Assembly: GCA_004794655.1 (NCBI GenBank)
Contig: SMMW01000025.1
Coordinates: 5,367,001 to 5,431,000 of the forward strand
DNA: 64,000 nt
Direction of reading: 5' to 3'
From: Marisa cornuarietis
Taxonomy: Eukaryota > Mollusca > Gastropoda > Architaenioglossa > Ampullariidae
Part shown: positions 34,926-46,027 of the stretch, in pieces
Layout of the letters: each line of letters opens with the position of its first letter
Position numbering within the stretch: position 1 is the first letter of the stretch
The notes under the pieces: generated by a model
What the model was told of the DNA's origin: nothing
Database searches by the model: none
The model's input: only the letters and a program-made list of their open reading frames with translations
Program-made: the position numbers and the translations under genes

Positions 34926-35534
34926 AATCTTTGCTACAAGTTCACGGTCTATTTGACTGTAGTACACATTACTGCTAGCTACTGATGTGTGTAGTGCAGT
35001 TTACCACTACCACTGTGCCGTTGGTAGCAAATGTGCCATCATTCGCAGGCGAGTTCAAGTACTTGGTGAAAGTTGTTTGCGCCTTTCGAGAGGGTACCAC
35101 ACGGGTAGTGTACTCTCGCATTCTTGTAGCCTCCGTCAGCCACGCGCCACACATTGTAGAAAACTGCGGCTGTCAGTTCTGTACCCGCTTGATCTTCCAG
35201 GACCGGAGCTGAAGACCTCTTCTGAGAGTTCCAGGCTGGTGGGGCACGTGCACTGAAGATGCTCCTGCCTGATAGGTCTAAATTATTACAAGTGTTTTCG
35301 GGTGGTTTTTATTAGAACTTCACTTGCCGGCGTCGGCCTTCTGTTATCGGAAAGTCTTTTGACTGCTTTGATCTTAGTAATTATGACACATTTAGAAGAA
35401 CATTATCGTGTGCAATGAGGACAAGGCGAGATGAAAATAAGATTCCGTACTTGCGACCTTTGCCCATAAGAAAGAAAATGTGACACGAACTCTGGTAAAG
35501 GCGATATCCATCAGCTCGGCTACTGAGCGAGAAG
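34926..35534. other. No gene recognised
   Basis: A 75-codon plus frame (34985-35212) overlaps an 89-codon one in another frame; neither has a domain. Confidence 0.5.
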
Positions 35535-35690
35535 AAGTATTGTCCTGGTTATATTTATTTGATCTGTATGTCGTCCAGGTGAAACTAATTGAATCTAGGT
35601 ATTGTCCAGGTCATATCAGAGTAATCTAGATATTGTCCAAGTTATACTAGTTGGATCTAAGTATTGTTTGGTTCATACTTATGGGATTTC
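35535..35690. repeat. Imperfect 31-34-bp tandem repeat, about 5 copies
   Basis: GTATTGTCCAGGTTATA(CT) followed by an AGTTGGATCTAA-like phrase is repeated with substitutions and indels. Confidence 0.8.
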
Positions 35691-35698
35691 GGTGACAA

Positions 35699-35745
35699 AT
35701 TATACAAGGTGTGTCTGAAAAGTTAATGGACTGGTGTCACAAATG
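35699..35745 (+). mobile_element. Possible mariner-like terminal repeat
   Basis: After a TA, the sequence TACAAGGTGTGTCTGAAAAG then TTAATGGACTGG resembles the termini of mariner-type elements (GGTGTGTC-AAAAGTT pattern). No partner inverted end was found within 500 bases and no transposase motif is readable. It may be a solo fragment or chance. Confidence 0.35.
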
Positions 35746-38433
35746 ATATATTTCAATTCCAAACAACAAACTGCATGTTTTCCCCTTCTTGAGTTCCGTG
35801 AGACGAGCACAGGGTACACGTTGTCATCTACTGACAGAAGATTATCGTATCCGGGCACTTCCACACAGCCTGTGTCAACCGGATATAACAATCAATAACA
35901 CAAAACCTGTACGTGATTCCACGACTTGGCCTCAAGTTTCTTCCATCCAAACCCTTACCACGTAGCACGTGAGGCCAGTTCGTCAGGTTTTTGTCCTGCT
36001 GCGGGACGGCAGGCCATTGTTCAGACTGCCACCAACCGCGTGAAAGGTGTTTTTAATATTATGGAATGTGACGATATCTGGCACTTTTAATAAATGGAGG
36101 TCAGATAGCATTCTGCTGAACTTATTCGCATATTTTTCAGAGAACTTTATCGTATATTTGGCGGTGCAATGCATCCGACTGTAAAGGCCACGTAGGCAGT
36201 GTTACCGATTTTCCCGATTGTTCAGAAGCAGAATGGTGGGTGGGTCGAGATGGTGGCTGTAGGCTGATAGCGTGGTCCCAAATAAGAAAAGGGTTGTAGA
36301 AGATCTTGCCAAAACACCAGCTGTTACGGATACCTGCAACAGATGAAGAACCTTTTTGCCAAGCGCCCATATAATGTCTGTACGTCCGGGATTCTTGGCT
36401 CTATTGTGTTTTAAAGCAAAAACAACTTTTTAGCCAAAAGATTTAACATACAATTATGGTAATGGCTAAATTAAAAGAGAATTCCTCTGGCACAATTAAC
36501 CCTTATCTCCTTTAAACTAAAGGGTTTTTAGCGATTAAAAAACGAAATGGTGTAGCAATGGAATGTTAACATGAAATAAACTTGAGATTCTGTTACTTAT
36601 TTATCTTATCTGTCATTGTTTGTGTAAATGCCTAATCGACGGAATAAATTCAAGACAATCGAGTCTTGGGATGTAACTAAAGAACATTAATTTAGGAACG
36701 ATGTCTTATTTGAAATCGCCGGTTGGTTTAAACAATATATAAATCAAGAAAACGTAAGCATCACCATACATACATACATAATGGTCATGAATGTGCCGCC
36801 TACAAGTCGTTTGGCGGTGGATGAAAGTACATTTCCTGTTAGTGTGGTGAAAAGTGACTGAAGGCAGAAGACAAGTTAGTCATATCTGTTTTGCCGGTGG
36901 TCAATGCCTGAAAACTCGAAAGACGAAAATCTGGGTTGCAAGCGATGAGAGAACTTCGTGGTGATGACAAACTCAGCAGTAAGCGTATGACATTTCAGAA
37001 TTGCAGGTGAATCAGCCAGATCCCAATGCTACATCGTGGATGAGAAAGTCAGTAAAAAACATAAAAGTGTCACCGCAACGAGCAAAACAACTGCTTGCAG
37101 TGTCAGCTTGAACATCTTTGCCAGGCTTGGAGAAAAGTACCGTGAAAGATGAGTATTGCAACATCAGACATTGACTGCGAAATAACAGCTGGCTAAAACA
37201 GTCTTGTGAAAATGGTGTGACAATTAACTAGCACTGTTGTAAGATATGCGTTGATAAACATCAACAAAACTGCCGAAAATAAACACATAAAATGTATATA
37301 AAGCAACAAAATAACAAATAATACTTGGATTACAGCACACAGTCGCAGACTCTGTTATGGGTTAATCAGGCTAAGTCACGCTTCACTTTCAGCCTTTTCC
37401 TTTGTTTCTGCTATTCGCTGTCTGGAATTAATACTTCGGCTAGAGCAGGCAACTGTGAAAGCGAATTTGTCAGGTTCAAAACCTCAGGTTCAAATCGCTT
37501 CATCCACATCAATAAAGGTGAAATGGTGTAGTTCGTAGAACACGCTCACAATAAAACAATGCTATAAGCAAAGCCACCCACACACGTATGACCCACCCAC
37601 CCCACCCCCCACACACTCTTTTCCGGTTTGCACACGGAACTAAGAAAACTGCTAAATTCTGATTGGATGTTGCCATAGGACACCGATCTAAACGAAAGAC
37701 CCTCATCACTACCACTTACTTTCTGGTTGTTATTACAAGAAACTTTCCCTGCGGCCTGGTGTAACAGCAAGCCATGCCCTCTCCTCGAAAAACACCGGCT
37801 GTAATCAGACACACAGCCGCTTCCGGCCAGGACGTTGACTGCAGTGCTGTGAACCTTTTCTCACCAGGGTGTCGGCGCACATTTGGTGCGAGCTGTGTTT
37901 TCAGCGGGGGGGAGGGGGATGCAAGTATACCGGGGTTTCAGCATAACTTATTTTGAAAAGGTTGACACGTCATAAGACGCCATTTTGGTAGACCGACTAT
38001 CCAAAATACCTGATTAATATGCCGATCGAATGTGTTTATGTTTCGATTTTTTAAGTATTCTAAACCCTTTCTGGTAGATGGTTGGTGGAGATCAACGAGG
38101 ATTATCATCAGGCCGATTTCGTCATAGTATCTATAAATGCTCGAGTCGACGTTCGCTGCCAAGATGGCGTTTCAAGCTGTCTTGACTACAGCATACTCCT
38201 TGGTCTCGGTACTTAAGCTCTATACCAACTTCAAGTCCTGTAGAGTCTGACCGTCGCCGCTATCAGCGGCAGAAGTGGCGCATCAGGTGGCGGAACTGTA
38301 AGAATCGTGTGACGTCACGTCGTCTGCTTCACCGAGCCAGTACCCTAACCCCAAGCACTAAATATGCACCCCCTCAATATGTCAGGTTTATTGGACGACT
38401 CCTTTTGTGCTATATGCATCGACGGAGGGCCCG
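35746..38433. other. No gene recognised
   Basis: AT-rich at 36400-36800, with a short CATA run at 36769-36780. The frames (maximum 88 codons) show no domain. A C-rich/CACC stretch lies near 37580-37615. Confidence 0.45.
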
Positions 38434-38643
38434 TGGGGCGCCTGGTAGTGTAGTGGTTCAAACACTCGCTTGTCACATGGCTTTCTGTTGAGATCTCGTC
38501 TCGGAACACTGTATTTTCATGTCTGGCAGCGGGTGTTTTCTCCAGGTACTCAGGTTTCCTCCCCCCTCCTCTTTCCTCTACTCTTATAATGCGAAATCAC
38601 CTCTAGGCGGAAGCTCTTTACCGCTAAAGTAACCAAACCAACC
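38434..38643 (+). mobile_element. SINE family 2, full-length-looking copy
   Basis: The head GCGCCTGGTAGTGTAGTGGT then TCAAACACTCGCTTGTCAC carries the A box, and TTGAGATCTCGTCTCGG is the B-box region. The body has TTTTCTCCAGGTACTCAGGT then TTCCTCCC, a module seen in many aquatic invertebrate SINEs. The end is GGAAGCTCTTTACCGCTAAA then GTAACCAAACCAACC. No target duplication was identified by eye. Confidence 0.85.
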
Positions 38644-39370
38644 GGAAAGGTCTGTTTGTACCCCCGCCAAAGCGCACATCCAAAGAAGTGCAGTCTTGCG
38701 AGAGGTTTATACATGATATTACAGTATATGATTAGCATCTATGGCCGTTACTTACAATGTGTGAATGTCTTGTAATCTGCTTGTTTCTTTCTTCGTGTCT
38801 GCCGATGGTCAGTCCCACTGTCTCTTCATGGTCAGGTGTCATTGTGTCATAGTTCATACGATCATCTCCGTGCCATCACGAAATTGCCCTAGATGCTTGA
38901 CAGTAGCGCTCACCACACTATCCAAACAAACTACGTTGCTGAGTGACATCTGGTTGATGTACGTACATGGGGGGGGGGAGGTGTGTGTGTGTGTGTGTGT
39001 GTGTGTGCGGGTGTACGCAGTGTGAGTCCTTACACTCGTTTATCGGCTCCATATGTCAAGATATGTGGGTGTGTATTTGGAGACTTGCTGCACTCATAAA
39101 GTGAGGCACATCACTGACATCAGTATCATATGCAACATTCTTCAGTCATGGAACCATGTAGCGACAAGGACGAGGGTAGCCGAGGCAAAGGGTGAGGTCA
39201 GAGGTCACTCTCAGGTTACACTGAGGTCGATCCTTACCATCTGGCTGCTGACCTGTGACGGTCTTATCGCCTCAGCGTGTGGGCGAGCAAAGCAACTCAA
39301 GTGTGGCCTCTTTATCACATGGAACAGCCAATATGAGAATACACTCGGCTGATTACTGTGGCTTCCTCCT
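38644..39370. other. No gene recognised; G9 and (GT)13 tract
   Basis: A G9 run followed by a GT run lies at 38969-39006. Frames of 86 and 99 codons have no domain. Confidence 0.5.
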
Positions 39371-40040
39371 AGTCCGAGCTGTCATCCCTTGAATAAACGT
39401 AAACAAACAGTTGTCCAGTGTTGTCCACTGTCTGAAGTCATTACTAGTCCGAGCTGTCATCCCTTGAATACACGTAAACAAACAGTTGTCCAGTGTTGTC
39501 CACTGTCTGAAGTCATTACTAGTCCGAGCTGTCATCCCTTGAATACACGTAAACAAACAGTTGTCCAGTGTTGTCCACTGTCTGAAGTCATTACTAGTCC
39601 GAGCTGTCATCCCTTGAATACACGTAAACAAACAGTTGTCCAGTGTTGTCCACTGTCTGAAGTCATTACTAGTCCGAGCTGTCATCCCTTGAATACACGT
39701 AAACAAACAGTTGTCCAGTGTTGTCCACTGTCTGAAGTCATTACTAGTCCGAGCTGTCATCCCTTGAATACACGTAAACAAACAGTTGTCCAGTGTTGTC
39801 CACTGTCTGAAGTCATTACTAGTCCGAGCTGTCATCCCTTGAATACACGTAAACAAACAGTTGTCCAGTGTTGTCCACTGTCTGAAGTCATTACTAGTCC
39901 GAGCTGTCATCCCTTGAATACACGTAAACAAACAGTTGTCCAGTGTTGTCCACTGTCTGAAGTCATTACTAGTCCGAGCTGTCATCCCTTGAATACACGT
40001 AAACAAACAGTTGTCCAGTGTTGTCCACTGTCTGAAGTCA
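39371..40040. repeat. 75-bp minisatellite, about 8.9 near-identical copies
   Basis: The unit ATTACTAGTCCGAGCTGTCA, TCCCTTGAATACACGTAAAC, AAACAGTTGTCCAGTGTTGT, CCACTGTCTGAAGTC repeats with an exact 75-base period and almost no differences (the first copy has AATAAACG instead of AATACACG). Because 75 is 25 codons, one frame on each strand stays open through the whole array (250 codons plus, 217 minus). Both are best read as artefacts of a recent array. No promoter, signal peptide or splice context supports a gene. Confidence 0.98.
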
Positions 40041-40410
40041 GCAGCCAGTTGCCTGTTGTCACGCCTCGCAGCCTGTCAGAAATTAACGCCGTTCTGGTAC
40101 CAAAAGTAGCAGGTGATGATGGCGGGGGTGTAGAGGGGTAGGTAATGATGGTAACTCCCGCAGGAGCCCAAGTAGCTGTCGACTGCCTTGGCGGCGAGGC
40201 GTGTGGTGGCGAACAAACGCGAGAAAGAGAAGGTCGCGAGGTCAAGATGTTTCAGCCGTCAGAGGATCAGAGGATCACAGCTGCCGGGCAGACCTCCATG
40301 AGCACAGTGCTAGTGGGGTGGTTCCATAGCCTTGAGCTCGGCCCTTTCTACTGAATGTTGGTTTTTTTAACTATCTTGGGTTTGGCCTTTAATGACGGGG
40401 GAGGGGAAAT
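40041..40410. other. No gene recognised
   Basis: A GC-richer spacer between the 75-bp array and a SINE. The frames are extensions of the array frames. Confidence 0.5.
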
Positions 40411-40577
40411 GGTGTTTTACGCCGAGCCAGCAACTAAGGCTCTATCGCGGCAAGGCAGCCAGCCCTGTAAGCTGATGCCACATGCAGAGAAAGAACAGCG
40501 ACCCCGAGACGAGAGCTGAACCCAGGACAGCCAACCTTCACTGTATTAGTGACAGGCGCATAACCTCTGCGCCCCCT
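40411..40577 (-). mobile_element. SINE family 1, near-complete copy
   Basis: The tail complement GGTGTTTTACGCCGAGCCAG, the body CCACATGCAGAGAAAGAACA, the B-box complement CGAGAGCTGAACCCAGG and the head complement GACAGGCGCATAACC are shared with the 2.5-kb copy. Confidence 0.85.
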
Positions 40578-41544
40578 CCCCACCCCTGGCCGCACCATCC
40601 GGGTCGCCCGCCTCTAAATGACAGGAAGCGGGATGCACTAGCAGCGAAAAAAAAAAAAATTGTCGATAGTAGCTGCTTGACCAGCAGCCGGGTAACTCGA
40701 ACAATCATACCTGGCTTTGAGGGACCCCGTTCCCCATCCCCTTCCCCCCCCCCAAGATACTGTAGGTGCGAGTATGTGGTATGCGTACGAACGGTAGGAG
40801 ACAAGTGGCGCTGCAAGTTGTATCCAACACTTAGAGAATTTAAATACTTTGTTTCAAGTAAGTTATAAGATATCGCACCATGTTATCGTTCCCTTATAGA
40901 TTGTCATGTGACATACACGTGTCGCCACCACGGCGCGGCTCAGTGATCAGCAGCCGCAGCTTCCATGTTGACGATGGGTACGCAGTCACGTGACACGATG
41001 GCTGAGCGAGTGTCGCGAAAAGAGTTTATGCTTCCTGCAGCATGTCTACCATATTTTGCAGCATGAAGTGACACATGCTAGGATAGCAATTATACAGTTG
41101 TGATCTCATGTGATCTCTGTAAAGAAAATCAGTTATCTATATGTAATGCATGCAAAGGATATCAGATATCTGTGTGTGATGCACGTAAAAGTCTTTGTCA
41201 CATCTTTTCCTTATACACCTTTGAGGTTTTTTCCCGAGGCGGAGAAGTTCATGACTCATGACCCGATTCAGGTTCATATACTTCTTAAGCCCAGGTGCGT
41301 GCTGGTTGTTAAGCCCAGGTTTGTGGTGGGGAGACCGTGAAAAGGAAATCAGAAAACAAGAGAGTTAGTTAAATTCTGCACATTTGCTATTAATTAATAA
41401 ACACAACATGACAGTCTGATTTATTTCATACTGAATTTTGTGCGAAATAGAATATTACGGGTGAACAAAAAGAGAATTTTTTAAAATAAAAAATCAGCTT
41501 CGCTGAGGTCACTTTATTTAAATACCATATCTGCTGTAACAATC
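40578..41544. other. No gene recognised
   Basis: An A13 run (40648-40660) and a C10 run (about 40744) flank a 128-codon frame without a domain. Near 40986 a GTCACGTGAC palindrome precedes an ATG in good context (41000) that opens only 22 codons. The phrase GTTATCTATATGTAATGCA(T/C) recurs at 41130-41190. Confidence 0.45.
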
Positions 41545-41552
41545 TGTTCGCT

Positions 41553-41625
41553 TTGCAGTGGTTAGAACAGGCTCAGCTGTGTACATAAACCAGGTTCAGA
41601 TGTCTGCCACGGTGTGCGCCATGTT
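41553..41625 (+). mobile_element. Possible tRNA-derived SINE head
   Basis: TTTGCAGTGGTTAGAACAGG resembles an A box and, about 25 bases on, AGGTTCAGATGTCTG a B box. No shared tail with the other families was found. Confidence 0.4.
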
Positions 41626-42800
41626 GTTAAGACCGCGTCACGCTTCAGTGGCGAGTGCTTAAGCATGACTGAATAGAGGCTAGTTGGGGGTTTACCAGTT
41701 AGCAAAGACAGGCCCTAATGTCTTCTCTCTCGCCCCATGATGTCATTAACATGCATAGTCAACCCCCGCCCCGCTAGGTGGCGCCATGTGTCTGCTGCAC
41801 TGTATGAACGGTGTGACTCCCCTGACGAACCTTACAACGTCACACAGCAGCCACAAAGACCACGATAAGGAGTGACGTCCTCGTCGGTCCCAGGGGAAAC
41901 TTCAACTGGTGGCCGATTCGTCTCTGGCCCTTGATGTGTTGTAATGTGGCGCAACAGGTTAAAAGTCATTTCGCCTATTTAGTTGTACCAACCGCAATAA
42001 AAGGTTTGTTATCGACAGAATAACTAATAACATTTTCCACTTTTAAGTTTTTTTGTCACGTTCTACTTTTGTTTTCTTCCAACCTCGCCATAAATATATT
42101 TACAGCCAACGCATCTTTACGAGATAACGATATCGATGACACTCTAGCAGGCGCGCTGAGAGCCAGCACGGGCCACGGGGCAGACGACCTCTCCGGGCCT
42201 CTTGTAATTGTAATCGTAAATTATTTTCCCAGTATATAATAGTATGCTTACAATTCGATTCATAGCCGCGGGCCCGGGTACAGCACTATCCCTGCGCCTT
42301 ACCCTCTCGTGAGGCCTGCACTCTCGTGATCACAATTAATCCGAGAGCATCTTTCTATCTGTGTACATCTAGTTATACCAATGATTTTCGCTTTGGCACT
42401 TGCAGATGTATGAAGCGAGAGTGACAGTAGTGTCAGGTCAGTAAAGGTCGGGGGCAGTTCAAGGTGCACGTCGCTAACCTGACTCTTGCGCCTTGACCGC
42501 CCACACAGCACTACTTGCCTCCGGGGTACAGGTGAAGCAGGTGAGAGCGCGTGGGGGGTCAGGGAGTGGCTGGCCGCCATGCTGAGAAGCTGTCCTCTGA
42601 TGATGAGTCAGGAAGGTGACAGCGCCGTGTTGCTAAGGGCAACGGTGATGATCCTCATTACCGGGACAGGCCACGTTGAAAGGTCCGCCCGGGACATTAA
42701 ATGAACCGGACCAGAACAACTCCAGTCAGAGGACAGCAGTACAACGCACAATATTCCTACCACCTGATTACAGCCTTTGACATGTTTAATAAGAAATCCT
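41626..42800. other. No gene recognised
   Basis: A GGGCCCGGG patch lies at about 42269. Frames of 93 codons (minus, 42299-42580) and 72 codons (plus) have no domain. Confidence 0.45.
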
Positions 42801-42802
42801 TG

Positions 42803-42869
42803 ACACACACACACACTCTCTCTCTCTCAGATCTACACGCATGTACGCGCGCGGACACACACACACACT
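42803..42869. repeat. CA, CT and CA short microsatellites
   Basis: ACACACACAC then CTCTCTCTCT, and after 20 bases another CA run. Confidence 0.9.
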
Positions 42870-43935
42870 ACAGAGCGGCATCACATTGCTGTCGACTGTG
42901 AATGTATGTGGTGACTGTCGCGAGTTCCTGTCACATTAGACAAAGAGCTTTCACGGGTCTTCCAAATAGGTGACGATGTCTAGAACAATACCGTCTAATG
43001 TCTACCACAGTAGTCTCATGTTCAGTACAATAAACGTTTGTCGAGTCTTATTTTACACACAGTAAGTTTACAGATGTGTAGAAAGTGGATTCTGGGAACT
43101 TCCAGATGTCTCTGTCAGTTGATGTGCGCTTCCTGCGATCTTGATTTTAGTTTGTAAGGAGTTGATCAAGCTGGATGACATGTGTTTGACATCTCGCGGA
43201 TTTCTTTTTGTCTTGTGTTTCTTTGCTGCATGTTTACATGTTTACGTGTTGTCGTGTCATTAAATGACCTTAGATCCGGCAGCAGGCAGCCATGCACTGC
43301 CCACAATCAGCGTTACGGATGGCTGCGCAGTGCAGTTGAACACGATTTTCACAGACGAATGAGAGTTGTCGACAGCCTAGACTTTTTGTCAATTGCATGG
43401 ACTGTTAGTGAACTTAGTGGACTGTTGCGAAGATCCTGCATGGCCCAGTCACATGCTGGTTAACAGTGTCAACAGTCCAAACCACGCCACTAGAAGTTTG
43501 TTTTTCAAATTCATCTGATACATCCGTTCCATAAACATCATTTTTATACCCTCGTGAAAGACTCGTGAGGAAAATACATCGGATGCTGACGTCAGCTGTA
43601 GGAACTTCAACTCTCCATCGCATTCTTTCGCTGCTTCATCCTTTTCCTCATTTCATTCATTCATTCCTTCTTTCTTTCCCACAATCTCTTTCTCTGCTCT
43701 GCCCCGTCACATTTCATTGGCTGGATGCTTCCCGTTTATGCATACTAGCAGGCACAGTCTCTGAGGAGTACAGCTGCAGGCAAGATAACTTGACCAGTAA
43801 CTGCTTATACATCAACACAGCAGACTCGTGGATTCTCTTCTTAGAATCAAAGAAAGTATAGGGTGGCGAGACTTTGCCGAAGCTGTTGAATGAAATCTTT
43901 CAGTCCAACACCCGCCTTCCGGTGCCGCTCTCACA
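42870..43935. other. No gene recognised
   Basis: Frames of 93 and 98 codons on plus have no domain. CATT/CTTT-rich near 43640-43690. Confidence 0.45.
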
Positions 43936-43984
43936 GTGCTGCTGCTGCTGCTGCTCTCTCTCTCTCTCTCACAGTGCTGCTCTC
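43936..43984. repeat. (CTG)n(CT)n compound microsatellite
   Basis: CACAGTGCTGCTGCTG, then CT units, then a second CACAGTGCTGCTCTC, so the flank itself is duplicated. Confidence 0.9.
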
Positions 43985-44940
43985 AACGATTTGAAAGCAA
44001 TGAACGTCAGCAGGTAGATGCCAGACCTGACGGTGAGCAGGCTGCACGTTGGAGCAGCAGGAGCCGTGTTTGATGGCCACCTTTACTGCCACACCTGGTG
44101 AGCGAGGAGCGGACCTCACCAGGCGGTCGCCTTCCTCCTCTGGGCTGCCTTGCATAGGCGGTCTTCATTTTCCATCATAAGAGGACCTTCGTTGGCATTC
44201 TTGGTTAAGTCGCGATGTTAATTCCTGTTGCATGACCGTGCTTAGTTGAGAAGTAGGTTAATAAGGTCGAGGTCGGCGGTATAAATAAATTCTGCCAGGG
44301 GTCATGAAAAGCTTTGCTCGGCAACCATATATTTAACCAATAAAAAATGCGTTCTATCGTCGCTGCCTTTCAAGCCAGGCCCTCTTGAAATCGCGACATT
44401 CACATATTCAAAATGGCAGAAACGAAAAAATAAAAAAGGAAGTACAAACTGAAACGACGGAGAGTACTTGTACTTTTAGAAGAAGTGAGCAAGAGAGAAG
44501 TATAGGCTTTTCTATCCGCTTTCTTCATCCTGGACAGCTAAGGAAAAAGAACTGATCTGTGGAGGAGTGTAACACAAGAAATAAATTCTGCTGTGAACAG
44601 TTTTATGAGCTCGATGAAAGCAAAAATGATCAAACAAATTTACGTCGTCATATATTTCAAACGAGTTTGATTGATCTCTGGAGATCCTGTCTCTTCTCAA
44701 TTGCTGACGCAGCACAAAACGGTGAACAACACGATCAAGCGCCATTGTTAGGTAAGAAAGTGCCGTTAGCGCATGCGTCAGCAACTCGGCTGTGCAAAAC
44801 ACTATGCCGGGGGGGGGGGCTGTCTTAAATTTTAAGAAAAGAAATCACTTGCTTAATGAGTTAAGATGTCCCATACAACGCGATTTTTCGGCATCTCAAG
44901 CTCGGACAATTTTGTTAACTGCGGCCTTAACTCAAGCAAT
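43985..44940. other. No gene recognised
   Basis: A G10 run lies at 44810-44819. Overlapping antisense frames of 89-96 codons at 44.5-44.8 kb have no domain. Confidence 0.45.
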
Positions 44941-45008
44941 GTACCCTAATTCAAAACCAGTACCTCCAGCCCTAAGTGAGTGCGCTAACCACTTATCTGT
45001 CGGCTCTT
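44941..45008 (-). mobile_element. Possible tRNA-derived SINE head
   Basis: On the minus strand AGATAAGTGGTTAGCGCACT is a good A-box match, and GGTACTGGTTTTGAATTAGG holds a diverged B box at about the right spacing. It is not similar to families 1 and 2 beyond the promoter boxes. The rest of the body is not recognised. A degraded tRNA pseudogene is the alternative. Confidence 0.45.
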
Positions 45009-45342
45009 CCGCTTGTTGGACGGAGCCTGTGGAAAAATGCACGAACTCATAGCGAGCCAGCGTCATCTGACTGGGAAACGTACATTGCTGTAGAACTCTG
45101 ACAACTGGAATACAAGACTTTCGCCTTACAAGCACTAGCTGTTACAATTTATTTTAGGGGAAAAAAGGCTTATAAGACATGGCTGACATGTTTTTGATTT
45201 ATATAACATATAACAGAAAATAGTATCAATGTCAATTGTTGTCTAGAAAAGGCTCCATGATGCGCTAATTAAATGAAGGTGCTGGCGTCCATCACACAAG
45301 ATGGTTTACAGAAGTCCATGAACAGGCATCCTGCATGGCTGG

Positions 45343-45490
45343 GTTACATATGAGGTCTGGAAAATAAGTCTTAAATCGCTGGTCTCAAGTGATAAGTCGA
45401 CTTGGTTAAGACCAGTCTCACTAGTCGACTTACCACTTGAGACCGATGACATCGAACTCGTTTTCAAGACCTCTCATGCACACTAACCAA
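45343..45490. mobile_element. Foldback element or long hairpin
   Basis: The inner arms 45381-45402 and 45423-45444 pair over 22 bases with one mismatch (left arm GGTCTCAAGTGATAAGTCGA), around a 20-base loop. Outward, GAGGTCTGGAAAATAAG on the left mirrors the complement of CTCGTTTTCAAGACCTC on the right, so the arms extend imperfectly to about 50-60 bases each. It is either a small inverted-repeat element or an inverted duplication. Confidence 0.8.
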
Positions 45491-45644
45491 CGGCGAACAA
45501 AAAAACAAACAAAAAAAAAAACTCCACCTCATTTGACTTGGAAGAGATAGGATGGAGAACGATAGCCCAGCTCATCATGCCCCTTCTGGGGTCTGCATTG
45601 AAGAGGCGTACCAGTGCATGAAAACACTTTGTTTTCAGGACAGA
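45491..45644. other. A-rich spacer
   Basis: Contains an A10 run (45511-45520). The 120-codon plus frame beginning at 45552 is mostly Leu-Thr-His-Ser from the next repeat. Confidence 0.6.
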
Positions 45645-45726
45645 TCACTCACTCACTCACTCACTCACTCACTCACTCACTCACTCACTCACTCACTCAC
45701 TCACTCACTCACTCACTCACTCACTC
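45645..45726. repeat. (TCAC)n microsatellite, about 20 units
   Basis: A pure tetranucleotide run. Confidence 0.98.
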
Positions 45727-46027
45727 TGACTTGGGAGAAAGATTGGGTTGAGAGGATAAATTTTCTCTCAATATGTGCCTGCAGACTTGTGGCTAAAGAT
45801 TTTGATTCAGAGGAAAAAATAAAACTTCTGGTATGTCTACAAGTTCTGCCACTGCCCCTTCAGCACAAAATATTTAGGGGAGCCACCATTGTCACCCATT
45901 GTTTGTCTTTCTAACATGGACATACATGGCATACAGTTTCATATTGCCTCTTTTTTTTTGTATGTCCACTCGGGTTTGTCTTTGTCTTTGTGCATAAGCA
46001 TTCTTGTTACATCATGCCTTCTTCTGA

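Noticed and set aside
39389..40141. 250-codon plus and 217-codon minus frames with 25-residue repeats
   Set aside because: Both follow from a 75-base repeat with no stop in one frame per strand. No start context, signal peptide or splice support.
40985..41069. Short frame after GTCACGTGAC with good ATG context (22 codons)
   Set aside because: Too short, no splice donor within it, and no further support.
44941..45008. A/B-box region considered as a functional tRNA gene
   Set aside because: The B box is diverged and I could not pair an acceptor stem; a SINE head or tRNA pseudogene fits better.
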